Assembly (NCBI GenBank): GCA_049325415.1
Contig: JBMOLL010000087.1
Location: 1-53,923, forward strand
Reading direction: 5' to 3'
Source of the DNA: JBMOLL01 sp049325415
GTDB taxonomy: Bacteria > Bacteroidota > Bacteroidia > Bacteroidales > GCA-2748055
Length of the DNA: 53,923 nt
A program made the translations under genes and the position numbers. Below, in pieces: positions 32,602 to 41,375 of the stretch (its first letter is position 1; each line of letters starts with the position of its first letter). The notes below the pieces were generated by a model. It had not been told where the DNA came from and searched no databases. It saw nothing but the letters and a program-made list of their open reading frames with translations.

Positions 32602-35373
32602 TTAATTGCTGTTATAGTTCCCGAATTTGAAGTTCCAGGAAAGGGTGACAATGGGTTTGGCAAAAATGGAAAGCTGATAGCCATTGATTTCCCCGTTTTC
32701 CACCTCATAGAACACGGAATAGGCATTATGCCGGCCAGTAAGATTATAAATGTTGAGCATCCAGTAGCTGTGGGCAACTTTTCTGAATTTCAGGTTCCCT
32801 TCCAGGTTAACCGAAAAATCGACCCTGAAATAATCCGGGATCCGGTAGGCATTCCTCGACGAATAAAGCAGGTAGGGCCTTCCTTCATTGAAGTAGGCTG
32901 CCACCGGAAGGGTGACCGGTCGTCCGGTTGAATAAACCACATTGGCGGAGAAACTGAGCCTCCGGCTTACCCGGTAATTGGAAACCAGGTTAAAGCTGTG
33001 GGGCCGGTCGAAATTGGAAGGAAATGGAACCCCGTTATTCACCTTCTGCTCATCGTATTCTCCGTCGATCAGCACCGTCGATCGGGAAAGGGTGTAGGAA
33101 ATCCAGCCGGTCAGATCCCCCGTATTCTTCTTCACCATCAGTTCAATGCCTTCCGACTCCTGGGTTCCCTGAAGGACCTGTGTCTCAATCGGCTCTCCGG
33201 AAATGAAATCAGCACCATCCTTGTATTCCACCACATCATTGATCCATTTCTTATAGATCTCGACGGATATGTTCATCCCCGGTTCACGCACATCATGATA
33301 ATAGCCGAGCGACACCTGGTCGGATTCGGGCGGACGGATGTGATAATCGGTAAGCTTCCACTGGTCATTCGGCGCCAGCGCAATGGTATTGCTGAGTAAG
33401 AAAATGTACTGGTGCAGCTTGTTGTAGGAAGCCTTGACAGAGCTGTACGGACCAACCTTCAGATTCAGGGCGGCACGGGGCTCAAGTCCGGAGTAGGTTT
33501 TCGCTATCTCTCCGCTGCCAAAGGCCCTGGTCCCGGTAAAGGTGTATTCATTCATCGGCATCGAGGGCTCATACAGGTTCACTTCCTCAGGCCCCAGCAG
33601 CATGTAGTAGCTGTAACGGAGTCCCAGCAGAAGGTTGATGTTCTTCGTGATTTTCAGTTCGTCCGACAGGTAAGCGGAATTTTCCAGCCCCTGTTCCTGT
33701 CCGAGGATTACCGGGACCCTTGCCGATTCCTCGCCGTAAGGCAGGATATCACCCCTGTTCAGCCGATAAAGGATGGAGCCGGCGCCAAATTCAATCCGGT
33801 GCCTGTCTCCTTTTGTCAGGAGGAAGTCAGCACGCGCCTCCGTATGCGAGATAAAATACTCGTGCGTATAGGCCTCCGTGATGTTGTTCCGGTCGATGGT
33901 GGAAAAGCGGTACAGGCTGTTCGAAAGGGAAAAATCGGATGAAAATGCATCGGAGAAGGTGTGTTTCCAGACCACCGATTCCCCGGAATTGGAATAATGG
34001 TAATCGTTCCTGTAGGAAAGGGAGAACTTGTCGGCACTCTGGTAAATGAAGGCCCGGATCTGGTTCTTCTCATTCAGATCGGCATTGATCCCGAGTGTTG
34101 CATCGTAGAAGGAAGCATCGCTCTGCCGCAGGTCCGCATCGTTCATCCGCTTTAACAACCAGTCGGAATATGTGGTCCGGTAACTGGCTACAAAAGTGAC
34201 CTTGTTTTTAATAACCGGACCTTCGACCATGAAATGCGCGGTTACAGGAGAGATCCCTCCCTGGGCAAAATAACTGTTCTTGTTCCCCTGGCGCGTGTTG
34301 ATCTCGAAGATAGATGCAATACGACCGCCGTATTTGGCCGGGATATTGGTTTTGTACAGGGAGAAGTCGCTGATAATATCCGGACTGAAAGCCGTGAAAA
34401 AGCCAAACAGATGGGAGGTGTTGTAGATGGATATCCTGTTGATATAGAACATGTTCTGGTCGGCCGACCCTCCCCTGACATTAAAGCCCGAGGAGCCTTC
34501 GCCGGCATTCTGTACCCCGGGAAGCATCTGAACGATCCGGATCACATCCTTTTCCCCGAGCACCAGCGGGATCTGTTTCATGGATTTCACCGAGATCCGG
34601 TCGAAGCCCATCAGCATCCCTTCCACATTGCTCTGACGCTTGTTGACCAGGGTGACCTCCTGCAGCTGGATCAGATCGTTCTCCAGCCTGATCGTTACAC
34701 TTCCGTCGGAGATGACCTCGAGACCGTATTTCATTTCTTTCATGGCCATATGATCTACCGAAATATGGTATACCCCGGGTACCAGCCTGAGCTGGAACCG
34801 TCCGTCCACATCGGTGATGGTGCCCTTTCCGGTCTCCTCAACCACGATCGTGGCGCCGATCAGCGGCTCGGCCGTCTGGTCATTGACAATACTTCCCTGG
34901 ACCAGGCAACGGTAACCATTCCTGGGCTTGCCCGAACCGACCTTCAGGAAACTCTCGCGGGGCAGGTTCTTGGTCTCAATGAATTCCCCTCCGTTGGTTG
35001 CCGTATCGGCCGGATTAAGCACTGCCGAAAGATTCTTTTTGCTGCGCGCCTCATACTCGGGTAAGCGGGTGACCATCTGCTGTCCGCTGTAGATAAAAAT
35101 CTCATTCCCGATCTGCTGATATCTCAGGCCTGTTCCTTCAAGGGTGGCATCGAGAACCGCATTGAGGGTCGTACCCTGACTGGCGTCTTTCACGCGCAGA
35201 CTGTCGGTATCCTCCCCCCTGAAATAAAAGTGCAGGTTCAGGTCCTGTCCTGCCCTGTCGGCAAAATCCCCGAATGACTGTTCCGGGTAGGACTTCTGCA
35301 AAACAGGATTGTCCTGTGCCGATAGACCGGTGAGTAACAGGAATAAAAATATACCGGAGAAAAATAGTTTCAT
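32602..35373 (-). CDS. TonB-dependent receptor with STN-like N domain
   Basis: The 923-residue outer-membrane receptor has a signal peptide (LLLTGLSAQ), an N-terminal STN-like/secretin-type domain (about 25-95), a carboxypeptidase-regulatory-like domain (about 158-235, VQGSIVNDQTAEPLIGATI), a plug (GSSGFNVRGGSADQNMFYINR) and a barrel to the end (VTLSWNFKFGN). The STN-like domain would normally talk to an anti-sigma factor, but no sigma/anti-sigma pair is in view. It is followed by DUF4249 and MG2/plug partners, typical of a nutrient, peptide or metal-complex uptake system instead of a glycan PUL. Substrate unknown. Confidence 0.9.
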   Translation of the reverse strand: MKLFFSGIFLFLLLTGLSAQDNPVLQKSYPEQSFGDFADRAGQDLNLHFYFRGEDTDSLRVKDASQGTTLNAVLDATLEGTGLRYQQIGNEIFIYSGQQMVTRLPEYEARSKKNLSAVLNPADTATNGGEFIETKNLPRESFLKVGSGKPRNGYRCLVQGSIVNDQTAEPLIGATIVVEETGKGTITDVDGRFQLRLVPGVYHISVDHMAMKEMKYGLEVISDGSVTIRLENDLIQLQEVTLVNKRQSNVEGMLMGFDRISVKSMKQIPLVLGEKDVIRIVQMLPGVQNAGEGSSGFNVRGGSADQNMFYINRISIYNTSHLFGFFTAFSPDIISDFSLYKTNIPAKYGGRIASIFEINTRQGNKNSYFAQGGISPVTAHFMVEGPVIKNKVTFVASYRTTYSDWLLKRMNDADLRQSDASFYDATLGINADLNEKNQIRAFIYQSADKFSLSYRNDYHYSNSGESVVWKHTFSDAFSSDFSLSNSLYRFSTIDRNNITEAYTHEYFISHTEARADFLLTKGDRHRIEFGAGSILYRLNRGDILPYGEESARVPVILGQEQGLENSAYLSDELKITKNINLLLGLRYSYYMLLGPEEVNLYEPSMPMNEYTFTGTRAFGSGEIAKTYSGLEPRAALNLKVGPYSSVKASYNKLHQYIFLLSNTIALAPNDQWKLTDYHIRPPESDQVSLGYYHDVREPGMNISVEIYKKWINDVVEYKDGADFISGEPIETQVLQGTQESEGIELMVKKNTGDLTGWISYTLSRSTVLIDGEYDEQKVNNGVPFPSNFDRPHSFNLVSNYRVSRRLSFSANVVYSTGRPVTLPVAAYFNEGRPYLLYSSRNAYRIPDYFRVDFSVNLEGNLKFRKVAHSYWMLNIYNLTGRHNAYSVFYEVENGEINGYQLSIFAKPIVTLSWNFKFGNYNSN

Positions 35374-35379
35374 GTTTCT

Positions 35380-36117
35380 TTACCGTTTAGAGTTCTGGTT
35401 GAGTGGGTTCAGGAGGTCGCGGCACCGGCCGATCAGGTCGTTCATGGTCCTGTCGTCGGCTTTGTTGACCTTTATTCCGCCGGCTTTGAGGTACGAGCGG
35501 ATTTCCTGACGGGCTTCGGGAGGGAAGATTGCAGCAAAGGTTTTATTATTCCTGTATCTGTACTCCGTTCCCTTGTAAAAGAGGTATTTCCTCGTTTTGG
35601 GTTCTCCAAAGATATAGGTCTTAAATGACTGGTTTTCAGAAGATTCGTTTCGGTTTTTATACCAGGAATAGGCACAGATGAGTTCATCCCCGGCGGCAAC
35701 AATCTGGAAATATCTTTCCTGGCCATCGGCGCCGGTAAGTTTCATGAAATCCCTGCCTTCAAATCTGAATGCAGAAACAAATTCCATCGCTGCCAGGATC
35801 TGCACCATCTCCTGCCCCTGCAATAAATTGAGGATCACCTGCTGGTGGAAAATATCATACCTGATTTCGATGTCCTCATATCGCTTGTCACGAAAAACAA
35901 TGCTCCCCTTGTGAAACTGGCCGTCGAGCAGAAAGGGATGGCCCTTCGAGTAGTAATAGGGATACTCGTAATACAACCCGTTCTGTAACAGGGGATGGAG
36001 GCCGTACTCCTGCTGCGACCGTTCAAAGATGTCCTTGAAAGAGGCCTGCTGTCCGTATAAAACAAAAAATCCGGTTAACCCGGAGATCAGTAAAAAAGCT
36101 TTCCGTATTGAGATCAT
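35380..36117 (-). CDS. Hypothetical exported protein, first gene of the DUF4249 operon
   Basis: The ATG at 36117 gives a 245-residue product with a signal peptide (FFVLYGQQ). Residues 30-230 are mixed beta/alpha with many Tyr, including EYPYYYSKGHPFLL, and a lysine-rich C terminus containing NDLIGRCRDLL. I recognise no family. It ends 6 bp before the TonB receptor start and so is probably co-transcribed with it; a periplasmic accessory role is inferred from that alone. The frame extends 19 codons further upstream without a signal, so the shorter start is preferred. Confidence 0.7.
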   Translation of the reverse strand: MISIRKAFLLISGLTGFFVLYGQQASFKDIFERSQQEYGLHPLLQNGLYYEYPYYYSKGHPFLLDGQFHKGSIVFRDKRYEDIEIRYDIFHQQVILNLLQGQEMVQILAAMEFVSAFRFEGRDFMKLTGADGQERYFQIVAAGDELICAYSWYKNRNESSENQSFKTYIFGEPKTRKYLFYKGTEYRYRNNKTFAAIFPPEARQEIRSYLKAGGIKVNKADDRTMNDLIGRCRDLLNPLNQNSKR

Positions 36118-36154
36118 CCGATTCAATAATAACTGGTTTCCGTAATAAAAGGTG

Positions 36155-36196
36155 GCGTGGTTAGTACCTCTCAAAAAGAGAGGGATTAAAAATAGT
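36155..36196. repeat. Inverted repeat between divergent genes
   Basis: CCTCTC (36167-36172) and GAGAGG (36178-36183) form a perfect 6-bp inverted repeat with an AAAAA spacer, placed between the starts of two divergently transcribed exported-protein genes. It may be an operator or a transcriptional insulator. Evidence is geometry only. Confidence 0.3.
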
Positions 36197-36305
36197 GTTT
36201 TTATCGGAATCGTGCAATGAGAAAGATGTTTTGAATATTTTATCAGGGAAGAAACCGGGCCTTTTCTTCTTTTTTAAGTATCTTACCCTTTCTTTTCAGA
36301 CCAAA

Positions 36306-37022
36306 ATGAAGAAAATTCCCCTCCGCCTTATCCCGTGTATGCTGCTTCTTCTGCTTTTTGCACGCCTGAACAGTCAGGCCCCGGAAGCCGATTCCCTCAT
36401 GCAGGAAAAACTGCAGTTTCTCCGCACCAGTCTCGAACGCGATGAGCTGAATACCCGCGTCTGGTGGAACGGCTGGTTTTATGGATACACGGTGGCTACA
36501 CTTGGCCAGGGTGTTGTCTGGTATACGAGCGACGATAAGCCTCTTCGTCAGGATATGATCCTGGGTGCCGCCACTACTTTCCTGGGTGCCGCCAACCAGT
36601 TCCTGACCACCCTAAGGCCCTCTTCCGATGTCGCGAACTTCACCCTTATGCCGGATGGGTCCTTTTACAGCGCCGGTGAAAAACTGCTGGTGGGAGAACA
36701 ACTCCTGAGGGAACGCGCGGAACGGGAAAAAGCCGCCAGGAGCTGGCAAACGCATGCCCTCTCAGGGGTCGTGAACCTGGGCAGCGGACTGATCACCTGG
36801 CTGGGCTTTAAAAGAACGGTCTGGGCCGGGCTGGGTAACTTCGCCCTTAACACGGCCATCACCGAAGCTCAGATCTGGCTTCAGCCTATGCGGGCAAAAA
36901 GGGATTATGAAAAGTATTGCAGGAGCTTCCTGTACGGGGAGCCTGTTCCGGTAACCGGGCCTGTTGCACAATGGTCAATAGGCGTATATCCTGGCGGGGC
37001 AACTGTTCGCCTGACCTTTTAA
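36306..37022 (+). CDS. Hypothetical exported protein
   Basis: The ATG at 36306 begins a 238-residue product with a signal peptide (LLFARLNSQA). It contains two short hydrophobic, glycine-rich segments (ILGAATTFLGAANQFL; GVVNLGSGLITWLGF) separated by an Arg/Glu-rich amphipathic helix, and ends in a beta strand (WSIGVYPGGATVRLTF). It might associate with a membrane. No family is recognised. It is divergent from the DUF4249 operon and convergent with nrfA (35 bp between stops). The frame is open upstream to 36195 but those residues would precede the signal. Confidence 0.65.
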   Translation: MKKIPLRLIPCMLLLLLFARLNSQAPEADSLMQEKLQFLRTSLERDELNTRVWWNGWFYGYTVATLGQGVVWYTSDDKPLRQDMILGAATTFLGAANQFLTTLRPSSDVANFTLMPDGSFYSAGEKLLVGEQLLRERAEREKAARSWQTHALSGVVNLGSGLITWLGFKRTVWAGLGNFALNTAITEAQIWLQPMRAKRDYEKYCRSFLYGEPVPVTGPVAQWSIGVYPGGATVRLTF

Positions 37023-37057
37023 GGCTTATATCCCGAATTCAGCAAACAGCCTGTCGT

Positions 37058-38563
37058 TTACTTCTTATAGGCGCTTTCTCTTTCCTGTGCTTCCCGGTCC
37101 CATTCAGGAACTGTCCTTTTAAGGAAAAGGCTTTTCTCCGCCTGAAGTTTATCCAAATCCAGTCCGATAGCCTTCTGCGCTTTCTCCTTTGTGGAAATGT
37201 CCGGGATCTTAACCTCGTCCGTCATGCCCTGAGAAGCCAGCAAACGGGTCAGCAGACGTCTTGCCTCGGCAACACGCTGTAAGCCGGTTGCTATAATCCG
37301 GCTCGTTTCAAGGGGAGCATGGAAAGACGAACCATGTCCCGCCGCAGCAAAATCCCAGCGCCATTGCGCATGACGGATCAGCGTGAGAATGGGTTTCATC
37401 TGTTCCGGGCTGGCCCCGCGCTCCCAGGCTTCCCCGGCTTCATAGTGTGCATGTACAAGCTGTGTCTCCAATTCATCCCTGATTTCAAATATTTTGTTTT
37501 GCCGTTCATAGACATTGGAAATTAACCGGGCTGTTTCTTCCCGGTGGCAGACCTGGCATGAATTGGCTACATTATTCAGGGGACTCTGGATATGATGATC
37601 GGTAAACTTAACACCCCCCTCGCTCCTGTATGGCATATGACAGTCGGCACATGCCAGTCCTCTGTCGGAATGAACACCCATAGAGAACAGCTCATAATCA
37701 GGGTGTTGTGCTTTCAGCATCGGTGTGCGGCTGATTTTATGCTCCCAGTCGGTAAATGCTATATTATCATAGTATTTCTCAATGGAATCCACGCTGAAAC
37801 CATTGTCCCACGGGAAAGTCAGATATCCGACCCCTTCTTGCACTTTCTTGTTGAAATAGTACTCCACATGACACTGGGCACATACCAGCGAACGCATTTC
37901 CTGATGACTGGCCTGTGTGATGTCCTTCCCCTGCCGCTTAAAGGCTTCGATAAGCGCCGGACGTGTGATGTGCAGATCCATCGTTTGAGCATCATGGCAA
38001 TCGGCACAACCAATCGGGTTTACAATCTCATGACCCAGGGTTTCCCATTGTCCCTTATAAAAACCGGCAACGCCGGTCTGGGCCATCACCCTCGGAACAT
38101 CCGGGCTTTTACAGGTCCAGCAGGTATTTGGCTGTGGGCCTGGCACAGAATCGTTTGGTGCTCCTGTTCTGAGGGTCGCCCTGATATCCCGGATCGCGTA
38201 CAAGTGTCCCCTGGCCTGGTAATAATCCTTCGAAAAAGCATATCCCGCCCAGAGTATAACCATTTTGGGATCCCTCTCCAGAAAATCAATGGAAGCACTT
38301 CCGTTATACAAACTGCGAAATGTGGTGTCGCTTGTCTTCAGGTAAGATTCCCATTCCCGGGGAAAATTCTTACCCCACAATTCATTACGGGGCTCCCAGT
38401 CGGGATAATCAATCTGGGGAACGTAGGCAAACTGTGCTTCTGTACGGCGTTCGATAATGGAAGAAGCCAGGAGGCCCAGAAAGAAAACTACGACAAGGGT
38501 AATAATGAACAAGGCCCATCCTTTCCATCGCTTTTCCTTGATTTGCTCGGATAAAGGTTTCAT
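37058..38563 (-). CDS. nrfA: Cytochrome c552, ammonia-forming nitrite reductase
   Basis: The 501-residue NrfA reduces nitrite to ammonium with six electrons in the periplasm. An N-terminal hydrophobic helix (about 15-36) serves as signal or anchor. The catalytic heme site is CWTCK (148-152), with lysine as the proximal ligand. The other hemes are CADCH 186-190, CAQCH 228-232, CADCH 305-309 and CQVCH 336-340, the standard pentaheme count. The conserved active-site region around YYFNKK and the following HADR-like GVHSDRG segment are present. Its start overlaps the nrfH stop by 4 nt, giving the common nrfHA pair in which NrfH passes menaquinol electrons to NrfA. Confidence 0.98.
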   Translation of the reverse strand: MKPLSEQIKEKRWKGWALFIITLVVVFFLGLLASSIIERRTEAQFAYVPQIDYPDWEPRNELWGKNFPREWESYLKTSDTTFRSLYNGSASIDFLERDPKMVILWAGYAFSKDYYQARGHLYAIRDIRATLRTGAPNDSVPGPQPNTCWTCKSPDVPRVMAQTGVAGFYKGQWETLGHEIVNPIGCADCHDAQTMDLHITRPALIEAFKRQGKDITQASHQEMRSLVCAQCHVEYYFNKKVQEGVGYLTFPWDNGFSVDSIEKYYDNIAFTDWEHKISRTPMLKAQHPDYELFSMGVHSDRGLACADCHMPYRSEGGVKFTDHHIQSPLNNVANSCQVCHREETARLISNVYERQNKIFEIRDELETQLVHAHYEAGEAWERGASPEQMKPILTLIRHAQWRWDFAAAGHGSSFHAPLETSRIIATGLQRVAEARRLLTRLLASQGMTDEVKIPDISTKEKAQKAIGLDLDKLQAEKSLFLKRTVPEWDREAQERESAYKK

Positions 38564-39162
38564 TGCTGGTCTTTATTAGGTTTGTTTTTCATGATGCTTT
38601 CAAGCCAGTCCGGTACGGGACTGCCGGGCAGGGGAACCCTGGCAAAAGGAGTGCTGGCCAGGCTGTGAACCCTGCCGTGAGGGGTTTCCCGGTGACAGGT
38701 CCAGCACTGTCGGCTTTCCCTTTCCGCCAGGTTGTTGTTCCCTAAAGTGCTTAACCGGTCATCGCTCAGGGTATAATCATGACAACGCAGACAGTTATTC
38801 TGAACGGCCTCCTGTCCGGCCTCTTTTATCATAATTACCTGTGGTTCTGCCCGGAGCGTGAATATTGTGGCGTGCCTTAATCCGTCCTTTGCCTTGAAGA
38901 AATAATGACTGAACAGATCTTCGTTGGGCGTGTGGCAATCGTTGCAGTGCGTCTTCTCCCTGTGCGAACTGTGAACCCAGGTTGCATATTGCGGGGCCAT
39001 GACATGACAGTTAACACAGGTTGCTGGATTATCGGAAAGATAGGACGGGGCATTGGAAATATAAAAGGAAAAACAAAACAGCCCGGTAAAAATACCTGCA
39101 GTAATGATAACTGGAATCCGCCAGTTTTCAGGTGGAAAAATTCTCCGGAGAAACTTTTTCAT
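38560..39162 (-). CDS. nrfH: NrfH, tetraheme quinol dehydrogenase of nitrite reductase
   Basis: This 200-residue NapC/NirT-family cytochrome has one N-terminal membrane helix (about 17-36) and four heme motifs at 49-53 (CVNCH, followed by VM as in the Met-ligated heme of NrfH), 73-77 (CNDCH), 124-128 (CLRCH) and 153-157 (CWTCH). It oxidises menaquinol and donates to NrfA. Translation is coupled to nrfA by a 4-nt overlap. A dyad resembling an FNR-type box lies 12-25 nt ahead of the start codon. The spacing is tight, so it may work by occluding or overlapping the promoter. Confidence 0.97.
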   Translation of the reverse strand: MKKFLRRIFPPENWRIPVIITAGIFTGLFCFSFYISNAPSYLSDNPATCVNCHVMAPQYATWVHSSHREKTHCNDCHTPNEDLFSHYFFKAKDGLRHATIFTLRAEPQVIMIKEAGQEAVQNNCLRCHDYTLSDDRLSTLGNNNLAERESRQCWTCHRETPHGRVHSLASTPFARVPLPGSPVPDWLESIMKNKPNKDQQ

Positions 39163-39173
39163 ACGCCTGGTTT

Positions 39174-39191
39174 TTGATCGGTTTCAAACCG
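39174..39191. promoter_or_regulatory. FNR/CRP-like dyad and perfect palindrome ahead of nrfHA
   Basis: TTGAT-CGGT-TTCAA (39174-39187) matches the classic FNR box TTGAT-N4-ATCAA in nine of ten defined positions. A second dyad, CGGTTT-C-AAACCG (39179-39191), is a perfect 13-bp palindrome overlapping it. Oxygen- or nitrogen-oxide-responsive control of nrfHA by a CRP/FNR-family protein is the natural reading. The regulator is not in the window. Confidence 0.45.
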
Positions 39192-39304
39192 TATACAGCT
39201 GAACAGAACGACTCAGACCAGTATAAATACACCTTTACAGGTAATAAATATACAAATCGCTGTAAAAGTAAGCCTTCAAAAAACAATGAAATATTGATCC
39301 GGAC

Positions 39305-39340
39305 CTGCTGTTATCCAGCAGCACGGGCTCTGATGCCCGT
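39305..39340 (-). terminator. Tandem hairpins after exodeoxyribonuclease III
   Basis: On the minus strand, directly after the xth stop codon, come two stems: ACGGGC/GCCCGT (39323-39340, 6-bp stem, 6-nt loop) and CTGCTG/CAGCAG (39305-39321, 6-bp stem, 5-nt loop), with T-rich sequence following. This is a plausible intrinsic terminator separating xth from nrfHA. Confidence 0.5.
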
Positions 39341-39344
39341 ATAC

Positions 39345-40112
39345 TCAGCCTTTCAGCGTGATCCCAACCGGGCAGTGATCGGAACCCATTACCCCATCAA
39401 GGATAAAGGCCTCACTGAGTGCGGGGAGAAAAGCCTCGCTCACCAGGAAATAATCGATCCTCCAGCCGATGTTCTTCTCCCGGGCTCCGGCACGGTAACT
39501 CCACCAGGAATAGCGATCCTTTTCACCCGGATGAAAATGACGGAAACTGTCGGCCAGACCGCCCTGCGTAAACCGGTCCATCCCGTCGATCTCTTCCTGC
39601 ATATAACCCGCATACTTGTTGTAGTTGGCCTTCGGACGCGCAAGGTCGATATCGCGGTGCGCCACATTGAAATCGCCGCAGGCCAGTACCGGTTTTCTTT
39701 TCTCCAGCTCTTTCAGGTAAGCATAAAAGGCCAGGTCCCATTCCTGCCTGTAAGCAAGCCGTTTCAGATCGCTGCCTGAATTCGGAACGTACACGTTGAC
39801 CAGGAAAAAGCGCTCATACTCCAGGCACAACACCCGACCCTCCTGGTCGTGCTCCTCAATGCCGATCCCCCGTGTCACCTGCAGGGGTCGGATCGCTGAA
39901 ATAACCGCCGTTCCTGAATATCCGGGCTTAACTGATGCATGGGCATGGATCTCATAACCTTCAAGCCCTTTCAGGGTCTCAGCCACCTGCTCTTCATTGG
40001 CCTTGGTTTCCTGCAGGCAAAGGATCTGCGCATCCATTTGCCTGAAATCTTCAAAGAAATTCTTACCGGCGATGGCCCGGATACCATTTACGTTCCAGGA
40101 GAGTATTTTCAT
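39345..40112 (-). CDS. xth: Exodeoxyribonuclease III / AP endonuclease
   Basis: This 255-residue cytoplasmic DNA-repair enzyme cleaves 5' of abasic sites and removes 3' blocking groups. All family motifs are readable: SWNVNGIRA, LQETKA (metal-binding Glu), YVPNSG, GDFNVAHRDID, YSWWSYR, RIDYFL and GSDHCPV (catalytic Asp-His). Length is standard for ExoIII/ExoA. It has its own promoter (40142-40173) and a terminator directly after the stop. It is a housekeeping gene with no link to its neighbours. Confidence 0.97.
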   Translation of the reverse strand: MKILSWNVNGIRAIAGKNFFEDFRQMDAQILCLQETKANEEQVAETLKGLEGYEIHAHASVKPGYSGTAVISAIRPLQVTRGIGIEEHDQEGRVLCLEYERFFLVNVYVPNSGSDLKRLAYRQEWDLAFYAYLKELEKRKPVLACGDFNVAHRDIDLARPKANYNKYAGYMQEEIDGMDRFTQGGLADSFRHFHPGEKDRYSWWSYRAGAREKNIGWRIDYFLVSEAFLPALSEAFILDGVMGSDHCPVGITLKG

Positions 40113-40141
40113 GACGGAGCTGTTATTTATTCAAGAATTAT

Positions 40142-40173
40142 CAAATATGCTGAAATAAAAAAAGTATAACAAA
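40142..40173 (-). promoter_or_regulatory. Promoter of xth
   Basis: On the minus strand TTTG (40170-40173) is followed after 20 nt by CATATTTG (40142-40149), one mismatch from TAnnTTTG. Start would fall about 24 nt ahead of the xth ATG. Spacing and both elements fit the Bacteroidota housekeeping promoter. Confidence 0.5.
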
Positions 40174-40283
40174 CTTTTCCTGCGGAGGTTCTTCTGCTCC
40201 GGGCCCGTTTACTTGCCTGTTTTTTTGTAAATTCATCAGCAAATCCAAAAGCAAGCGTTTAGGGCTGCTGAAATAAGTCTGAA

Positions 40284-41348
40284 ATGAAACTGTTTAGCCA
40301 TTCGGAAATGAAACCGTTGTACACCGGGCTTGTGCTTCCGGCTTTTCTCCTGTCGCTCTTCTCCTGCAAAAACCATGAGGCGGCTCTGCTTTCATTTTCT
40401 CTCCCCGGACAGGAGGCGCTTATTGAAATCAATTCCGACAGCCTGACCGTCGGGGTGAAATTTCCCGATCAGACTGTTTCAGCCAGTGATTTATGTGTCG
40501 AATTCCTTCTTTCGGAAGGAGCCCGGGCTTATGTGAACCAGGTCGCCCAGATCAGTGGTGTCAGCAGAAATGATTTTGAGACCCCCTTTACCTTCACTGT
40601 GATTTCGGAAAATGACGACTTTGAAACCGAATGGAAGATCAGCTCTTCAAACAACGACTATTCCCTTTCCTGGGGCCTCGGCGGCTTTATAAAGGAGGAA
40701 CGGGCCCTCAACCGGCCCTATGAATGGTATATCGACCAGTCGCTGACCGGAGCCTATGGCGACTGGAACTGCGCCCCCTCGTGCATTGCCATGGCCATGC
40801 ACTGGCAGGATGAGAATTTCTCTGCTACAGTGGAGGACCTTAGAACAATGATGGGACTCTATCATAGGGGCTGGTATCTCAGCGAAATCGACAGTTGCCT
40901 GGAACGGCTCGGGGCCATGCATGAAATCCTTGAACTTTCCGATTACAGGAAGGAAACCACCGGGATGCTGCTGGATGAATTAAAGAGGGGAAACCTCTTG
41001 CTCATGGCCATCGATATCTATTACCTCCGGGAAAATGAAAATCCCCAAGAACGTACGGGCAGGTACTACGATGTTATTGAGCTGGGAACGGGCCATTGTA
41101 TCCTGCTTAAGGGCTATAAAACGGTTGACGGGAAAGTGTATTTTGAAGCCTATGATCCTATCGGATATGACTATACCTACGACAACGGATCCTACAAAGG
41201 AAAGGACCGCTACTATAGCAGCGATGAAATCTATACCGCAGCCTTTGCCTCGTGGAAATGTGCTTTTGTGATCCCGGGATCACCAATAAAGGAGGACCTC
41301 CGGAAGCGTATCCGGCAACAAGAATTCCCGGACTTCCTTATCCTTTAA
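40284..41348 (+). CDS. Lipoprotein with C39-like cysteine peptidase domain
   Basis: The 354-residue protein begins with a lipoprotein signal (LFSC, Cys28; a second ATG at 40308 is possible). Residues about 34-120 form a beta-rich Ig-like domain. A papain-like C39-type domain follows: C163 in NCAPSCIAMAM (probable nucleophile), H271 in GTGHCILLKGY and D291 in AYDPIGYD. The Cys-His-Asp order and spacing are right, although the usual NCGP glycine is Ala. Being a lipoprotein, it acts outside the cytoplasm and so is not a leader peptidase of the bacteriocin-exporter type. The substrate is unknown. Confidence 0.75.
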   Translation: MKLFSHSEMKPLYTGLVLPAFLLSLFSCKNHEAALLSFSLPGQEALIEINSDSLTVGVKFPDQTVSASDLCVEFLLSEGARAYVNQVAQISGVSRNDFETPFTFTVISENDDFETEWKISSSNNDYSLSWGLGGFIKEERALNRPYEWYIDQSLTGAYGDWNCAPSCIAMAMHWQDENFSATVEDLRTMMGLYHRGWYLSEIDSCLERLGAMHEILELSDYRKETTGMLLDELKRGNLLLMAIDIYYLRENENPQERTGRYYDVIELGTGHCILLKGYKTVDGKVYFEAYDPIGYDYTYDNGSYKGKDRYYSSDEIYTAAFASWKCAFVIPGSPIKEDLRKRIRQQEFPDFLIL

Positions 41349-41375
41349 GCAAAACACTCTGAAAGCAGTATTAAA

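Noticed and set aside
34234..35064. 276-codon frame antisense to the TonB receptor
   Set aside because: Shadow of a clear receptor gene.
37592..38554. 320-codon frame antisense to nrfA
   Set aside because: NrfA is unambiguous on the other strand with all five heme motifs.
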